From assembly GCA_944391965.1 (NCBI GenBank), contig CALXVH010000012.1, forward strand, positions 1 through 46,810: a stretch of 46,810 nt of DNA, in the 5' to 3' direction. The position numbers and the translations under genes are program-made. Below are positions 24,055-34,604 of the stretch, piece by piece. Position 1 is the first letter of the stretch, and each line of letters begins with the position of its first letter. A model generated the notes under the pieces. It ran no database searches. It was not told where the DNA came from and saw only the letters and a program-made list of their open reading frames with translations. This DNA is from an uncultured Clostridia bacterium. GTDB lineage: Bacteria > Bacillota > Clostridia > TANB77 > CAG-508.

Positions 24055-24891
24055 ATGACAATAAATGGAATAGTAAAAAATGGAATAATAAAATTAAAAG
24101 AAAATAACATAGAAGAACCATTATTAAAAATAAGAATTTTGGTAGCATCAGTTTTAAACAAACCTAAGGAATATATAATGGCTCATAGTGAAGATAAATT
24201 AGACGAAGTTCATGAAAAAAAGATATTAGAAGGAATTGAACAGCTAATGAATTATGTTCCAATACAGTACATAACTAATAATCAAGAATTTATGAAATTA
24301 AACTTTTTTGTCAATCAAAATGTATTAATTCCAAGAAGTGATACAGAAATATTAGTAGAGGAAGTTATAAATACATATAAAAATGAACCTGTAAAGATAT
24401 TAGATATGTGCACAGGAAGTGGTTGTATTGCAATATCTTTAAAAAAATATATGCAAAATTCAGAAGTTTGTGGTATAGATATAAGTAAAGAAGCATTAAA
24501 AGTTGCACAATTAAATGCGAAAAATAATAATGTTGATGTAAAATTTAAATGTTCAGATATGTTTACAGATATAAAAAATAAAGATTTTGATGTAATTGTA
24601 TCAAATCCACCATATATAAAAACACAGGTTATTAATTCACTGGATAGAGAGGTAAAAAATGAACCGATTATTGCATTAGATGGTGGAGAAGATGGCTTGT
24701 ATTTTTATAAAAAAATCATCAAAGAGGCATTTAATTTTTTAACTGATAATGGTATGATCTTTTTAGAAATTGGATATGACCAAAAAGATGAATTAGTCGA
24801 ACTAATAAATGCAGACAAAAGATATGAACTTATAAAGACTAAAAAAGATTTGGGAGATAATGATAGAATAGTAGTTGTAAAGAAGGTGTAG
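24055..24891 (+). CDS. prmC: Peptide chain release factor N5-glutamine methyltransferase
   Basis: A 278-aa protein that methylates the GGQ glutamine of release factors. SAM motif I is ILDMCTGSGCIAISL; the catalytic NPPY is in VSNPPYIKTQ; the N-terminal helical domain reaches about residue 85 and includes IPRSDTEILVEEV. The start MTINGIVKNG at 24055 follows GGAAGG; the in-frame ATG at 24040 lies upstream of that site and is rejected. whiA and hemW follow immediately in the same direction, giving an operon to 26883. Confidence 0.93.
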   Translation: MTINGIVKNGIIKLKENNIEEPLLKIRILVASVLNKPKEYIMAHSEDKLDEVHEKKILEGIEQLMNYVPIQYITNNQEFMKLNFFVNQNVLIPRSDTEILVEEVINTYKNEPVKILDMCTGSGCIAISLKKYMQNSEVCGIDISKEALKVAQLNAKNNNVDVKFKCSDMFTDIKNKDFDVIVSNPPYIKTQVINSLDREVKNEPIIALDGGEDGLYFYKKIIKEAFNFLTDNGMIFLEIGYDQKDELVELINADKRYELIKTKKDLGDNDRIVVVKKV

Positions 24892-24893
24892 AA

Positions 24894-25763
24894 ATGTCTT
24901 TTTCATCTGAAATAAAGGAAGAATTGAGTAAACTGAATAATTTAAAAGATAAGCAAGCTGTTTATTATGAATTAGTTGGTTATTTAATAACGAAAAATAC
25001 TAAGGTAGAAAAAAAGATGAAATTTTCTACAGAAAATGAATACAATATTAATAGATTTAATAAATTGCTAAATAATATGAACATAAAATATGAAATAGAA
25101 ATGCAAGGAAATTTCTATGTAATAACATTTAATAAATCAGAAAGTTTAATAAATTGTTCTTTTGCTTCAAATTATGTAGCATTTAATAAACCAGAAGAAA
25201 TGGAAGACAAAGATATAAAAGCCTTACTTAGAGGAGCTTTTATGGGAGCAGGATTAGTAAGCGAGCCAAGTAGTACATATCATTTAGAAATTAATTTTAG
25301 CAATTTAGAAAATTTATTGCTAATAAAAGACTTAATGGAAAAATACGATATAACAGCTAAAACATTAAACAGGAATGGAAGTATTTCTTTATATATTAAA
25401 GAGGGAGAAGATATATCTAATTTTTTAGCTTGTATTGGTGCAAGTGGTGCAATGCTGAAATTTGAAGAGATAAGGGTAATAAAAGAAGCTAGAAATAATG
25501 TAAACAGAATGGTAAATTGTGAAGTTGCTAATTTAAACAAGACAGTAAATGCAGCAACTAAACAGATAGAAGCCATCAAAAAATTAAAAGATAGTAAAAA
25601 GTTTACAAATTTATCTGATGAATTAAAGGAAATTGCAGAACTTAGACTAAAAAATCCAGATGCAAGCTTAATAGAATTGGGAAATATGCTAAAAATACCA
25701 GTAGGAAAATCTGGAGTAAATTATAGATTAAACAAATTAATAAAAATAGCAGAGGAAATATAA
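24894..25763 (+). CDS. whiA: DNA-binding protein WhiA
   Basis: A 289-aa protein of usual length with an N-terminal LAGLIDADG-like domain (about 90-180: LLRGAFMGAGLV) and a C-terminal helix-turn-helix (ASLIELGNMLKIPVGKSGVN). WhiA affects cell division and development in Gram-positive bacteria. The family joint ANLNKTVNAATKQIEAIKKL is present. It starts two bases after the prmC stop. In many Bacillota whiA lies in a rapZ-yvcK-whiA cluster; here yvcK is 13 kb away beside murB, with no rapZ in the window. Confidence 0.95.
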   Translation: MSFSSEIKEELSKLNNLKDKQAVYYELVGYLITKNTKVEKKMKFSTENEYNINRFNKLLNNMNIKYEIEMQGNFYVITFNKSESLINCSFASNYVAFNKPEEMEDKDIKALLRGAFMGAGLVSEPSSTYHLEINFSNLENLLLIKDLMEKYDITAKTLNRNGSISLYIKEGEDISNFLACIGASGAMLKFEEIRVIKEARNNVNRMVNCEVANLNKTVNAATKQIEAIKKLKDSKKFTNLSDELKEIAELRLKNPDASLIELGNMLKIPVGKSGVNYRLNKLIKIAEEI

Positions 25764-25764
25764 A

Positions 25765-26883
25765 ATGGAAAATATAGGTATATATGTACATATACCTTTT
25801 TGTATGCGCAAATGTTATTATTGTGACTTTTGCTCATATCCAAGACAATTGGAAAAACAAGAAGATTATGTACAAGCACTAAAAGAAGAAATAAAAGAAA
25901 GAAGCAAAAGAGTAAAAAATTATATAGACACAATATATATTGGTGGTGGAACCCCATCAATTATAGATGCGTCATATATAGTAGAAATTTTAAATTGTAT
26001 AAGAGATAATTATAAAGTAAAAAAGAATGCAGAAATAACAATCGAGGTAAACCCAGGTACTGTAACAGAAAACAAGTTGGCATTATATAAAGATGCTGGA
26101 ATAAATAGATTAAGTATAGGCTTGCAATCTACCAAAGATAAGTTATTAGAAGAAATAGGAAGAATACATAATTATGAAGACTTTTTAAATACATATAAAT
26201 TAGCTAAAGACATTGGATTTAAAAATATAAATGTAGATTTAATGATTGGACTTCCTGAGCAAACTTTAAAGGATGTAGAAGATAGCTTAAGAGAGATTAA
26301 ATATTTGAAACCAAAACACATTTCTGTATATTCTTTAATATTAGAAGAAAATACAAAGCTAGAAGTATTAGTTAATTTAGGAAAACTTGATTTACCAACT
26401 GATGAAGTAGAAAGAGAAATGTATTGGAAAGTTAAAGATGTTTTGGAAGCTAATGGCTATGAACATTATGAAATTTCTAATTTTGCTAAAAAAGGATATA
26501 AATCTAAACATAATTATAATTGTTGGAAACAGCATAGTTACATTGGCTTTGGCGTGGCAGCACATTCTTATTATAATAATATAAGATATTCTAATACAAA
26601 TAGTTTAGAAGAATATTTGCAAAATCCAGATAATAAGAAGATAGAAGAAACACAAACAATAGAAGATGCAAAAAAAGAATATATGATGTTAGGATTAAGA
26701 ACATTAGAAGGAGTAAGTATATCAGAATTTAAACAGAAATATGTGGATAATCCATTGTATCTATTTAAAGATGAACTTAATAAACTTACAGAAGAAGGTC
26801 TAGTAGAGATTGATTTAGACAATATTAAACTTACTAATAAGGGATTAGATTTAGCTAATTTAGTGTGGGAAGAATTTGTATAA
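25765..26883 (+). CDS. hemW: Heme chaperone HemW-like radical SAM protein
   Basis: A 372-aa protein. The radical-SAM cluster motif C-x3-C-x2-C with a further Cys two residues on is in FCMRKCYYCDFCSYP. The HemW core IYIGGGTPSI, EVNPGTV, RLSIGLQ, DLMIGLPEQT and HISVYSLILEENTKL is present, with a C-terminal winged-helix part (about 290-372). Often annotated as oxygen-independent coproporphyrinogen oxidase, but the short N-terminus and CxxxCxxCxC motif fit HemW. It starts one base after the whiA stop. Confidence 0.93.
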   Translation: MENIGIYVHIPFCMRKCYYCDFCSYPRQLEKQEDYVQALKEEIKERSKRVKNYIDTIYIGGGTPSIIDASYIVEILNCIRDNYKVKKNAEITIEVNPGTVTENKLALYKDAGINRLSIGLQSTKDKLLEEIGRIHNYEDFLNTYKLAKDIGFKNINVDLMIGLPEQTLKDVEDSLREIKYLKPKHISVYSLILEENTKLEVLVNLGKLDLPTDEVEREMYWKVKDVLEANGYEHYEISNFAKKGYKSKHNYNCWKQHSYIGFGVAAHSYYNNIRYSNTNSLEEYLQNPDNKKIEETQTIEDAKKEYMMLGLRTLEGVSISEFKQKYVDNPLYLFKDELNKLTEEGLVEIDLDNIKLTNKGLDLANLVWEEFV

Positions 26884-26896
26884 GAAATTTACATAA

Positions 26897-26925
26897 TTGA
26901 AAAAAGCCAGAAAAAGTGGTAAAAT
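26897..26925 (+). promoter_or_regulatory. Promoter of the alpha/beta hydrolase gene
   Basis: TTGAAA (26897-26902), 17-bp spacer, TAAAAT (26920-26925), about 85 bp before the hydrolase ATG. It begins just after the hemW stop. Confidence 0.6.
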
Positions 26926-27009
26926 GAACAAAATTAGTTTGTTTAGCTAGAACAATTAATCTGGCAGATAAATTAATTAGTCAAATGGCAAAATTGGAGG
27001 AGAACACAA

Positions 27010-27942
27010 ATGAAAAGGTATGAATTTTATTTTCCGTCAGCTGATGCAAAAACAAATATACATGCAGCAAGGTGGATGCCAGAAGGAGAGCCTGTTGGTA
27101 TTATACAAATTGCTCATGGTGTTACAGAGTATATCATGAGATATGAAGAATTTGCTCAATATTTAACGGACAAAGGCTTTATTGTGACAGGAAATGACCA
27201 TTTAGGTCATGGAAAGTCTATAGCCGATGGTGCAAAATCAATGTACTTTGGACCAAAAGGTTCATGGAACTGGGTAGTTCAGGACATCGGAACACTTAAA
27301 AATATTACAAAAGAAAGATATCCGGATTTACCATATTGCATGTTAGGTTTCTCATTAGGTTCATTTGTAGTAAGAACCTATTTGATTGATAATCCGGGAG
27401 ACTTGGATGCTGCTATACTAATGGGGACTGGCCAGATGCCTCCAGTAGCAATTAAGATTGCAAAAATGGTAGCAAATATGGAGGCAAAAAAGGCTGGAGA
27501 AGACAACTCAACACCAACAATTCATAATTTGACTTTTGGAACATACAACAAAATCTTTGCTCCGAACAGAACGGAGTATGATTGGTTGTGTGCAAATGAA
27601 GAAGCGTTGGATGAGTACATAGCAGATCCGCAAAAGGGTGGCGATTTCTCAGCTGGTCTTTTCAGGGAACTGCTTGACGGAATGCTTTATTCCTCACATG
27701 AAAAAAATGTGTGGAATATGGACAAGAATTTACCTATTTTGTTGATTTCCGGTGAAATGGACCCTGTAGGGGACTGCGGAAAAGGTGTACAGGCAACAGA
27801 AAAGGTGATGCGCAAAGCAGGTGTCAAAGATATTTCTGTAAAGATGTATCCGGGATTACGACATGACATTTTGCACGAGGCAATAAAAAATCAGGTGTAT
27901 GCAGATGTGTACACCTGGGTAACCAAGAAATTGAATAAATAA
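27010..27942 (+). CDS. Alpha/beta hydrolase, monoacylglycerol-lipase/lysophospholipase-like
   Basis: A 310-aa protein. The oxyanion/nucleophile region is GNDHLGHGKS near residue 60 and GFSLGSFVVR near 115 (nucleophile Ser in GxSxG). The acid is in LLISGEMDPVGD and the His in YPGLRHDILHE, so the triad is complete. Order and spacing fit the monoglyceride lipase (Hydrolase_4) family. It is richer in G+C than hemW or the heat-shock operon around it, which suggests recent transfer from a higher-GC relative. The site GGAGG lies nine bases before ATG, and it has its own promoter and terminator. Confidence 0.88.
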   Translation: MKRYEFYFPSADAKTNIHAARWMPEGEPVGIIQIAHGVTEYIMRYEEFAQYLTDKGFIVTGNDHLGHGKSIADGAKSMYFGPKGSWNWVVQDIGTLKNITKERYPDLPYCMLGFSLGSFVVRTYLIDNPGDLDAAILMGTGQMPPVAIKIAKMVANMEAKKAGEDNSTPTIHNLTFGTYNKIFAPNRTEYDWLCANEEALDEYIADPQKGGDFSAGLFRELLDGMLYSSHEKNVWNMDKNLPILLISGEMDPVGDCGKGVQATEKVMRKAGVKDISVKMYPGLRHDILHEAIKNQVYADVYTWVTKKLNK

Positions 27943-27959
27943 GCCATTTGACAATGCAA

Positions 27960-27982
27960 GGGGGCAATGCCCCCCGTTTTTT
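27960..27982 (+). terminator. Terminator of the hydrolase gene
   Basis: GGGGGC (27960-27965), loop AAT, GCCCCC (27969-27974), then CG and TTTTTT. Confidence 0.9.
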
Positions 27983-28021
27983 ATGTAAAAATATATTTTT
28001 TAGCTATAATTTAGTAAAAGG

Positions 28022-28053
28022 AGAGTTTAGTACATTGTACTAGACTCTTTTTG
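28022..28053 (+). terminator. Second terminator hairpin
   Basis: AGAGT-t-TAGTAC, loop ATT, GTACTA-g-ACTCT, then TTTTT. A 12-bp stem 40 bases after the first terminator and 70 bases before the hrcA promoter. No gene lies between the two, so it is either a backup or ends a small transcript. Confidence 0.75.
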
Positions 28054-28122
28054 CGTATGAATTAGCAAAATGACTAAAACTTAATTCACAAAAAATTCAC
28101 AAAGAAATTTTAGCAAAAGGTA

Positions 28123-28151
28123 TTGACATTTGCTAAAATTGAATATAATAT
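28123..28151 (+). promoter_or_regulatory. hrcA operon promoter
   Basis: TTGACA at 28123-28128. TATAAT lies at 28144 (15-bp spacer) and TAATAT at 28146 (17-bp spacer); either can be the -10. The CIRCE operator lies directly downstream, over the start of the transcript. Confidence 0.7.
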
Positions 28152-28162
28152 ATGTAAAGAAT

Positions 28163-28189
28163 TTAGCAATCATACATAAAGAGTGCTAA
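28163..28189 (+). promoter_or_regulatory. CIRCE operator (HrcA binding site)
   Basis: TTAGCAATC, nine bases, GAGTGCTAA. The consensus is TTAGCACTC-N9-GAGTGCTAA; one base in the left arm differs. It lies 13 bases before the hrcA start, so HrcA should repress the whole operon at normal temperature. Confidence 0.95.
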
Positions 28190-28202
28190 AGAGGTGAAAG
28201 TA

Positions 28203-29243
28203 TTGAAAAAGAAGGATTTAGACGAAAGAAAGAAGAAAGTATTACAAGCAATAGTAGAAGAATATATTAATACAGCAGAACCTGTAAGCTCAGGAAGTAT
28301 AACGAAAGGTCATGGTCTAGACTATAGTAGTGCGACCATAAGAAATGACATGGCACAATTAGAGAATATAGGATTTTTGGACAAACCACATACTTCAGCA
28401 GGAAGAGTGCCATCAGCAGAAGGTTATAGGTATTACGTTAATGAATTATTAAAAGACGATAATTTAACATTAGAAGAAATTAAATATATTCAATACAAGC
28501 TAAAAGTTAAAGTTAATGAAATAGAAGACTTAACTAAAGTTGCAACAACTACTTTATCAGAAATAACCCATTATACAACAGTTGCAGTTGGTCCAAAAGC
28601 AGATAAACAAATTATAGAAGAAATTAAATTTGTTTCTTTAGGACAAAGAATGTTAATGGTCGTAATTGTAACAGATACAGGTTTAGTAAAAGAAACAATT
28701 ATCAAATTTGATGAAGATATAACAGAAAGCCAAGTAGATACTTTAAATAACCTATTTAATACAAGATTAAGAGGAAAGCCTTTATCTAAAATAGACAAGC
28801 CAATGGCAGATTATATTTTCTCAGAGGTCCATTATAGTATAGGAATAATGAAAGCCATTATAGAGCAAATAAATAGGATAGTTGAAGAAGAAAATAATAA
28901 TATATTTTTGGAAGGTGCGAAAAAATCTTTTGACTTACCAGAATTTAAAAGTATGAAGGTAGCAAAAAACTTTGTCAATTTACTAGACACTAAAGATGAA
29001 ATGTTAGAAATATTTAATTCTGGAGATGCAGAAGATATTAATGTGTTTATTGGTGATGATGATGAAAATAGTAATCTAAAAGATTTCAGCATTATAACTT
29101 TTAAACATACTATCGGTGATAAAGACCTAGGAACAATAGGAATAATAGGACCAAAAAGAATGGATTATGCAAAGGTTATATCTGTAATGAAATATATAAG
29201 TAAAAAATTAAATGAAGATAATAATAAGAAAGAGGGTATGTAA
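28203..29243 (+). CDS. hrcA: Heat-inducible transcription repressor HrcA
   Basis: A 346-aa protein, usual length. The N-terminal winged helix is VSSGSITKGHGLDYSSATIR then NDMAQLENIGFLDKPHTSAG; a GAF-like dimer domain fills the middle and the C-terminal IGPKRMDYAKVISVMKYIS is conserved. The start is TTG at 28203, six bases after GAGGTG (28191-28196); the GTG at 28194 is within that site. It represses through the CIRCE just upstream, so it controls its own operon. Confidence 0.96.
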   Translation: MKKKDLDERKKKVLQAIVEEYINTAEPVSSGSITKGHGLDYSSATIRNDMAQLENIGFLDKPHTSAGRVPSAEGYRYYVNELLKDDNLTLEEIKYIQYKLKVKVNEIEDLTKVATTTLSEITHYTTVAVGPKADKQIIEEIKFVSLGQRMLMVVIVTDTGLVKETIIKFDEDITESQVDTLNNLFNTRLRGKPLSKIDKPMADYIFSEVHYSIGIMKAIIEQINRIVEEENNNIFLEGAKKSFDLPEFKSMKVAKNFVNLLDTKDEMLEIFNSGDAEDINVFIGDDDENSNLKDFSIITFKHTIGDKDLGTIGIIGPKRMDYAKVISVMKYISKKLNEDNNKKEGM

Positions 29244-29244
29244 A

Positions 29245-29748
29245 TTGGCAGAAAAAAAAGAAAATAAAAAAGAACCAGAAGTAATAAAATCAGACGAAAT
29301 GGTGAAAAAGGAAGAGCTAGTAAAGAAAGAACAAGAATATGATGAATTAATGGACAGATATAAAAGAGTACTAGCAGAATTCGAAAACTACAAAAAAAGA
29401 AGTGCAAAAGAAAGAGACCAATTATATAACTCTATTATGGGAGATATAATGACTGGAATTCTACCAGTATTAGATAATCTTGAAAAAGCAGTACAAGTAG
29501 AGACAAAAGATACTGGATATAAACAAGGTGTTGAACTTGTATATAAACAATTACAAGATTTACTAAAAGCAAATGGAGTAGAAGAAATAGAAGCAGTAGG
29601 AAAAACTTTTGATCCAGAATTACACGAAGCAGTAAGCTCTGTAGTTGATGAAAACTTAGGTGAAAAAGAAATAAAAGAAGATTACAGAAAAGGATACAAA
29701 ATAGGAGATAGAGTTATAAGACATTCTATGGTTGTAGTAGCAAACTAA
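29245..29748 (+). CDS. grpE: Nucleotide exchange factor GrpE
   Basis: A 167-aa protein. The long N-terminal helix is charged (residues about 1-50); the core KRVLAEFENYKKRSAKERDQ and the GrpE C-terminal signature GKTFDPELHEAVSS and YRKGYKIGDRVIRHSMVVVA are intact. The start is TTG at 29245, giving MAEKKEN; the in-frame ATG at 29212 lies inside hrcA. It overlaps nothing, starting two bases after the hrcA stop, so it is coupled. Confidence 0.95.
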   Translation: MAEKKENKKEPEVIKSDEMVKKEELVKKEQEYDELMDRYKRVLAEFENYKKRSAKERDQLYNSIMGDIMTGILPVLDNLEKAVQVETKDTGYKQGVELVYKQLQDLLKANGVEEIEAVGKTFDPELHEAVSSVVDENLGEKEIKEDYRKGYKIGDRVIRHSMVVVAN

Positions 29749-29782
29749 GTCAGCTGTGCGAGCAAAACGAGCTACAGATGAC
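29749..29782 (+). other. Imperfect hairpin between grpE and the CYTH gene
   Basis: GTCA-g-CTGT...AGC, loop of seven, GCT-ACAG-a-TGAC. The stem holds a gcg bulge and has no T-run, so it is not a terminator. It begins directly after the grpE stop codon and may be a processing or stability signal separating the hrcA-grpE part of the message from the CYTH-dnaK-dnaJ part. Confidence 0.4.
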
Positions 29783-29834
29783 TTATGCAATCGAGCGAAG
29801 CGAAGTTTGTAAACTAATAAAAAGGAAAATAAAT

Positions 29835-30428
29835 ATGAATAAAGAAATAGAAAGAAAATTTGCTGTAAAGTATTTACCAGAGAACTTAAATATAGAAAGT
29901 ATTGTGCATATAAAACAAGCTTTTATATATAGGGATAAATTAACACTTATAAGAATAAGAGACATAAAGGAAAGTTATCCTGAAGATAAGCAAGTATATA
30001 TTTATACACTAAAAACAAAAGGTGATATTGAATATAATAATAATTATGATATTGGTAAAAAATATGAAATAGAAAATGAAATTGATAAAGAATTATTTGA
30101 CAAGTTAATCAAAAATAAAATTAGTAACATAATAGAAAAGACAAGAATCAAAATACCAATAGAGAATAAGCTAAAAGTTGAAATAGATATATATTATGAT
30201 TATTTAGAAGGATTGCTTACAGCAGAAATAGAATTTCCAAACGAAGAATTAGCCAATAAATTCCAAAAACCAGCTTGGCTTGGTGAGGAATTAGGATATA
30301 AAAAATTATCAAACAGAAAACTAGCAGAAATGACAAAAGATGAATGGCAAAAAGAAGTTACAAAAGAAATGATAGAAAACAATAATATTATAATTAAGCA
30401 ATTAAAAGATAATTATAATATAAAGTAA
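29835..30428 (+). CDS. CYTH domain protein (triphosphate tunnel family)
   Basis: A 197-aa protein with the CYTH signature ExExK at its start (MNKEIERKFAVKYLPENL). Alternating charged strands follow, as in a triphosphate tunnel: LTLIRIRDIKE, YIYTLKTKGDI, EIENEIDKELFDKL, KTRIKIPIENKLKVEIDIYY, LTAEIEFPNEELANKF. Members hydrolyse inorganic triphosphate or thiamine triphosphate, or make cAMP. The start is the ATG at 29835 after AAAAGGAAAA; the longer frame to 29778 runs through the hairpin. It lies between grpE and dnaK, an unusual place. Confidence 0.88.
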   Translation: MNKEIERKFAVKYLPENLNIESIVHIKQAFIYRDKLTLIRIRDIKESYPEDKQVYIYTLKTKGDIEYNNNYDIGKKYEIENEIDKELFDKLIKNKISNIIEKTRIKIPIENKLKVEIDIYYDYLEGLLTAEIEFPNEELANKFQKPAWLGEELGYKKLSNRKLAEMTKDEWQKEVTKEMIENNNIIIKQLKDNYNIK

Positions 30429-30461
30429 GTTATTAAGTTTTAAAATTTATATATTTTTTAG

Positions 30462-32342
<1,881 letters not shown>

Positions 32343-32350
32343 TGTTTAAT

Positions 32351-32374
32351 ATTGGAGGTTTAAAAGCCTCCAAT
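32351..32374 (+). other. Hairpin between dnaK and dnaJ
   Basis: ATTGGAGG, loop TTTAAAAG, CCTCCAAT. An 8-bp perfect stem without a T-run, nine bases after the dnaK stop. It probably trims or stabilises the dnaK message, lowering dnaJ relative to dnaK. Its arm GGAGG mimics a ribosome binding site but is paired. Confidence 0.55.
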
Positions 32375-32404
32375 AATTAAGCTTGTTATAAATTGGAGGA
32401 TATA

Positions 32405-33559
32405 ATGGCAGAAAAAAGAGATTATTATGAAGTTTTAGGAGTTAATAAAAATGCAACAGATGATGAACTAAAAAAAGCTTTTAGAAAATTAGCTAAAAAA
32501 TATCATCCAGATGCAAATCCAAATAATAGAAAAGAAGCAGAGGAAAAGTTTAAGGAAGTAAACGAAGCTTATGAAACACTTTCTGATCCTCAAAAAAGAA
32601 AGATGTATGACCAATTTGGCTTTAATGGTCCACAAGGATTTGGTGGTCAAGGGGCAGGCCAAGGTGGATATTATTCATATAGTTCTAATGGATTTGACGG
32701 ATTTAGTGGCTTTGGAGATTTTGGAGATATATTTAGTTCATTCTTTTCTGGCTTTGGCGGCTCTTCTGGAAGAAGTAATCGAAATGGTCCAAAAAGAGGT
32801 AGAGATTTAAGACATGATCTAGAAATTACTTTTGAAGAAGCTTATTCAGGAATAAAAAAGGAATTTGTTATAAATAGAAATGAAAAATGTACAACTTGTA
32901 ATGGAAGTGGTGCAAAACCTGGAACAAATCCTGTAACTTGCCCAAATTGCCATGGAACAGGTCAAGTGACACAAGTTCAAAACACTATTTTAGGACAAAT
33001 GCAAACAACTAGAACTTGTTCAGAATGCCATGGAACAGGTAAAATTATAAAAGATCCATGTACTAATTGTAGAGGAAAAGGAACAGTAAGAAAACAAGCG
33101 AAAGTTACTATAAATATTCCAGCAGGAATTGATGACAATCAAACATTAATCTTGAAAAAAGAAGGAGAGCCAGGTGAAAGAGGCGGAGAAAATGGAGATA
33201 TTTATGTAACAATACATTTGAAAAGACATAGTATTTTTACTAGAAAAGATAATAATGTATTATGTGATATTCCAATTACTATAACTCAAGCTACACTTGG
33301 TGCAGAGCTAGAGATCCCAATGGTAAATGGAGAAAAAGTAAAATATAAAATACCAGAAGGAACACAGACAGGAACAAAATTTACTATACGAAATAAAGGA
33401 TTTAAAGCTATTAATGGAAATTGGCAGGGTGATTATATATTTACTGTTAATGTACAAACTCCAAAAAAACTAACAAAAGAGCAAAGAGATTTATTAACAC
33501 AACTTGCTAAAACTATGAATGAACAACCTCCAGTAAAGAAAAGAGGATTATTTGGATAG
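32405..33559 (+). CDS. dnaJ: Molecular chaperone DnaJ (Hsp40, type I)
   Basis: A 384-aa type I protein. J domain with HPD in [11 protein letters not shown]; Gly/Phe-rich linker ([15 protein letters not shown]); four zinc motifs, [32 protein letters not shown]; then the C-terminal substrate domains. The start [12 protein letters not shown] at 32405 follows GGAGG; the upstream ATG at 32393 is rejected. It ends the heat-shock operon. Confidence 0.97.
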   Translation: MAEKRDYYEVLGVNKNATDDELKKAFRKLAKKYHPDANPNNRKEAEEKFKEVNEAYETLSDPQKRKMYDQFGFNGPQGFGGQGAGQGGYYSYSSNGFDGFSGFGDFGDIFSSFFSGFGGSSGRSNRNGPKRGRDLRHDLEITFEEAYSGIKKEFVINRNEKCTTCNGSGAKPGTNPVTCPNCHGTGQVTQVQNTILGQMQTTRTCSECHGTGKIIKDPCTNCRGKGTVRKQAKVTINIPAGIDDNQTLILKKEGEPGERGGENGDIYVTIHLKRHSIFTRKDNNVLCDIPITITQATLGAELEIPMVNGEKVKYKIPEGTQTGTKFTIRNKGFKAINGNWQGDYIFTVNVQTPKKLTKEQRDLLTQLAKTMNEQPPVKKRGLFG

Positions 33560-33564
33560 AAAAT

Positions 33565-33577
33565 TGGGGACGTTCCC
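33565..33577. repeat. 27-nt palindromic repeat, partial copy
   Basis: TGGGGACGTTCCC only; the outer arms are missing on both sides. It is the first of three cores in tandem after dnaJ (33565-33638). Confidence 0.6.
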
Positions 33578-33579
33578 TC

Positions 33580-33606
33580 GGGATATGGGGACGTTCCTTT
33601 TTTCCC
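33580..33606. repeat. 27-nt palindromic repeat, copy 5
   Basis: GGGATATG, GGGACGTTCC, TTTTTTCCC. The right arm has decayed from TAAATCCC to TTTTCCC, so the outer stem pairs only in part. Confidence 0.8.
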
Positions 33607-33611
33607 TTTTC

Positions 33612-33638
33612 GGGATTTCGGGACGTTCCTTAAATCCC
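33612..33638. repeat. 27-nt palindromic repeat, copy 6
   Basis: GGGATTTC, GGGACGTTCC, TTAAATCCC. A well-preserved copy, extended by a C/G pair outside the arms. Confidence 0.85.
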
Positions 33639-33658
33639 GATTAATATATGTATAAAAA

Positions 33659-33698
33659 GGTCAGGAGAGAATTTAGACATTTTATCCTGCCCTTTTTT
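33659..33698 (+). terminator. Terminator of the heat-shock operon
   Basis: GG-t-CAGGA pairs with TCCTG-c-CC across an 18-base loop, followed by TTTTTT. It lies about 100 bases after the dnaJ stop, past the three repeat copies. Confidence 0.75.
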
Positions 33699-33715
33699 GA
33701 TGTTAATAAAGAATT

Positions 33716-33751
33716 TTAGCCAGACGAATGTAAGATATTTCGCCTGGCTAA
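33716..33751 (-). terminator. Terminator of the minus-strand 227-aa gene
   Basis: TTAGCCAG-a-CGAA pairs with TTCG-c-CTGGCTAA around a 10-base loop. It lies eight bases beyond the minus-strand stop. The T-run is weak (AAAATTC read on the minus strand). Confidence 0.7.
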
Positions 33752-33758
33752 GAGATGG

Positions 33759-34442
33759 TCATTTAATCGGAACATACAAGCTTTTGTCGTGTTTGTAACC
33801 ATTATCTTTTAAAGTTGCTACCATTGGATTAATATTGGTATCATCCTTTATCAGATAAGTGTCACCGTCACCTGCATAAACTAACAACAGGTGGTTCTCA
33901 TTGTCTGTATTAAATTTTCCCACTTTACTTTTATCAATATGCGGAAACTTAATACTTGCCATCGGATAGAACATCCGGTGAGCTTTCTGGTCATAAATGC
34001 CAGTAAATGGGATTTTTGATGAAGGTGTTAAAAAGTCAAAAATTCTAAGGTCCCAACCCTCTAGTCTAAGGAGAGTATGAGCAGTAGTTGCATTAAACTG
34101 CCCAATCACATTTATCATGTGATACCACTCGGCTTGATCGTTGGTATATAGTGGCATATGTTGTGACGTAAGCATTACCGGCAAGATATCGTTAGATACC
34201 TTTTTAAAATTAAACATTTTCAAGAGCTCATCGATCCCAAAAAGTGCCGGAATAATGAATGTTCCGAATCCAGCAGCAAAAATATAAAAATCTTTATTTT
34301 CGGAATAATTAAAGATTCTTTCCTTGCTTTCTGCTGGAAAAATGTTAAGACGTTCTCCCTTCAAAGTTTTGAAGGTTATTCCTTGTTTAGGAATTTTGAA
34401 AGCCCGTCCAACAAGCTCCATTCCATCAATTTGAGTAATCAT
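33759..34442 (-). CDS. Hypothetical protein, 227 aa (higher GC)
   Basis: Start ATG at 34442 after GGAGGG on the minus strand. It is soluble, with a hydrophobic stretch near 50-75 (FYIFAAGFGTFIIPALFGI) but no clear transmembrane topology. No motif I can name. The gene is richer in G+C than dnaJ or the amidoligase beside it. It has its own promoter (34493-34521) and terminator. The pair with the cupin gene at 34605, divergent from it, looks like one acquired unit. Confidence 0.7.
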   Translation of the reverse strand: MITQIDGMELVGRAFKIPKQGITFKTLKGERLNIFPAESKERIFNYSENKDFYIFAAGFGTFIIPALFGIDELLKMFNFKKVSNDILPVMLTSQHMPLYTNDQAEWYHMINVIGQFNATTAHTLLRLEGWDLRIFDFLTPSSKIPFTGIYDQKAHRMFYPMASIKFPHIDKSKVGKFNTDNENHLLLVYAGDGDTYLIKDDTNINPMVATLKDNGYKHDKSLYVPIK

Positions 34443-34492
34443 TTTTTCCCTCCATTTTTCGTGAAAACTTAAACAGCTTGTTATCGCAAAAA

Positions 34493-34521
34493 ATTATATC
34501 ATAATTTACATAAAAAAGCAA
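34493..34521 (-). promoter_or_regulatory. Promoter of the 227-aa gene
   Basis: On the minus strand TTGCTT (34521-34516), 17-bp spacer, TATAAT (34498-34493) with TGA just before the -10. It lies 50 bases before the start codon. Confidence 0.7.
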
Positions 34522-34604
34522 CATCTTGCAAAAACACGAAAATTATGTTAAGCTAGTTAAGATAACAATATAACAATTTCCTAATCAATAAAGGAGGAAA
34601 ACTT

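Noticed and set aside
32571..32810. A 79-codon frame inside dnaJ
   Set aside because: An out-of-frame shadow of the Gly/Phe-rich and early zinc region of dnaJ.
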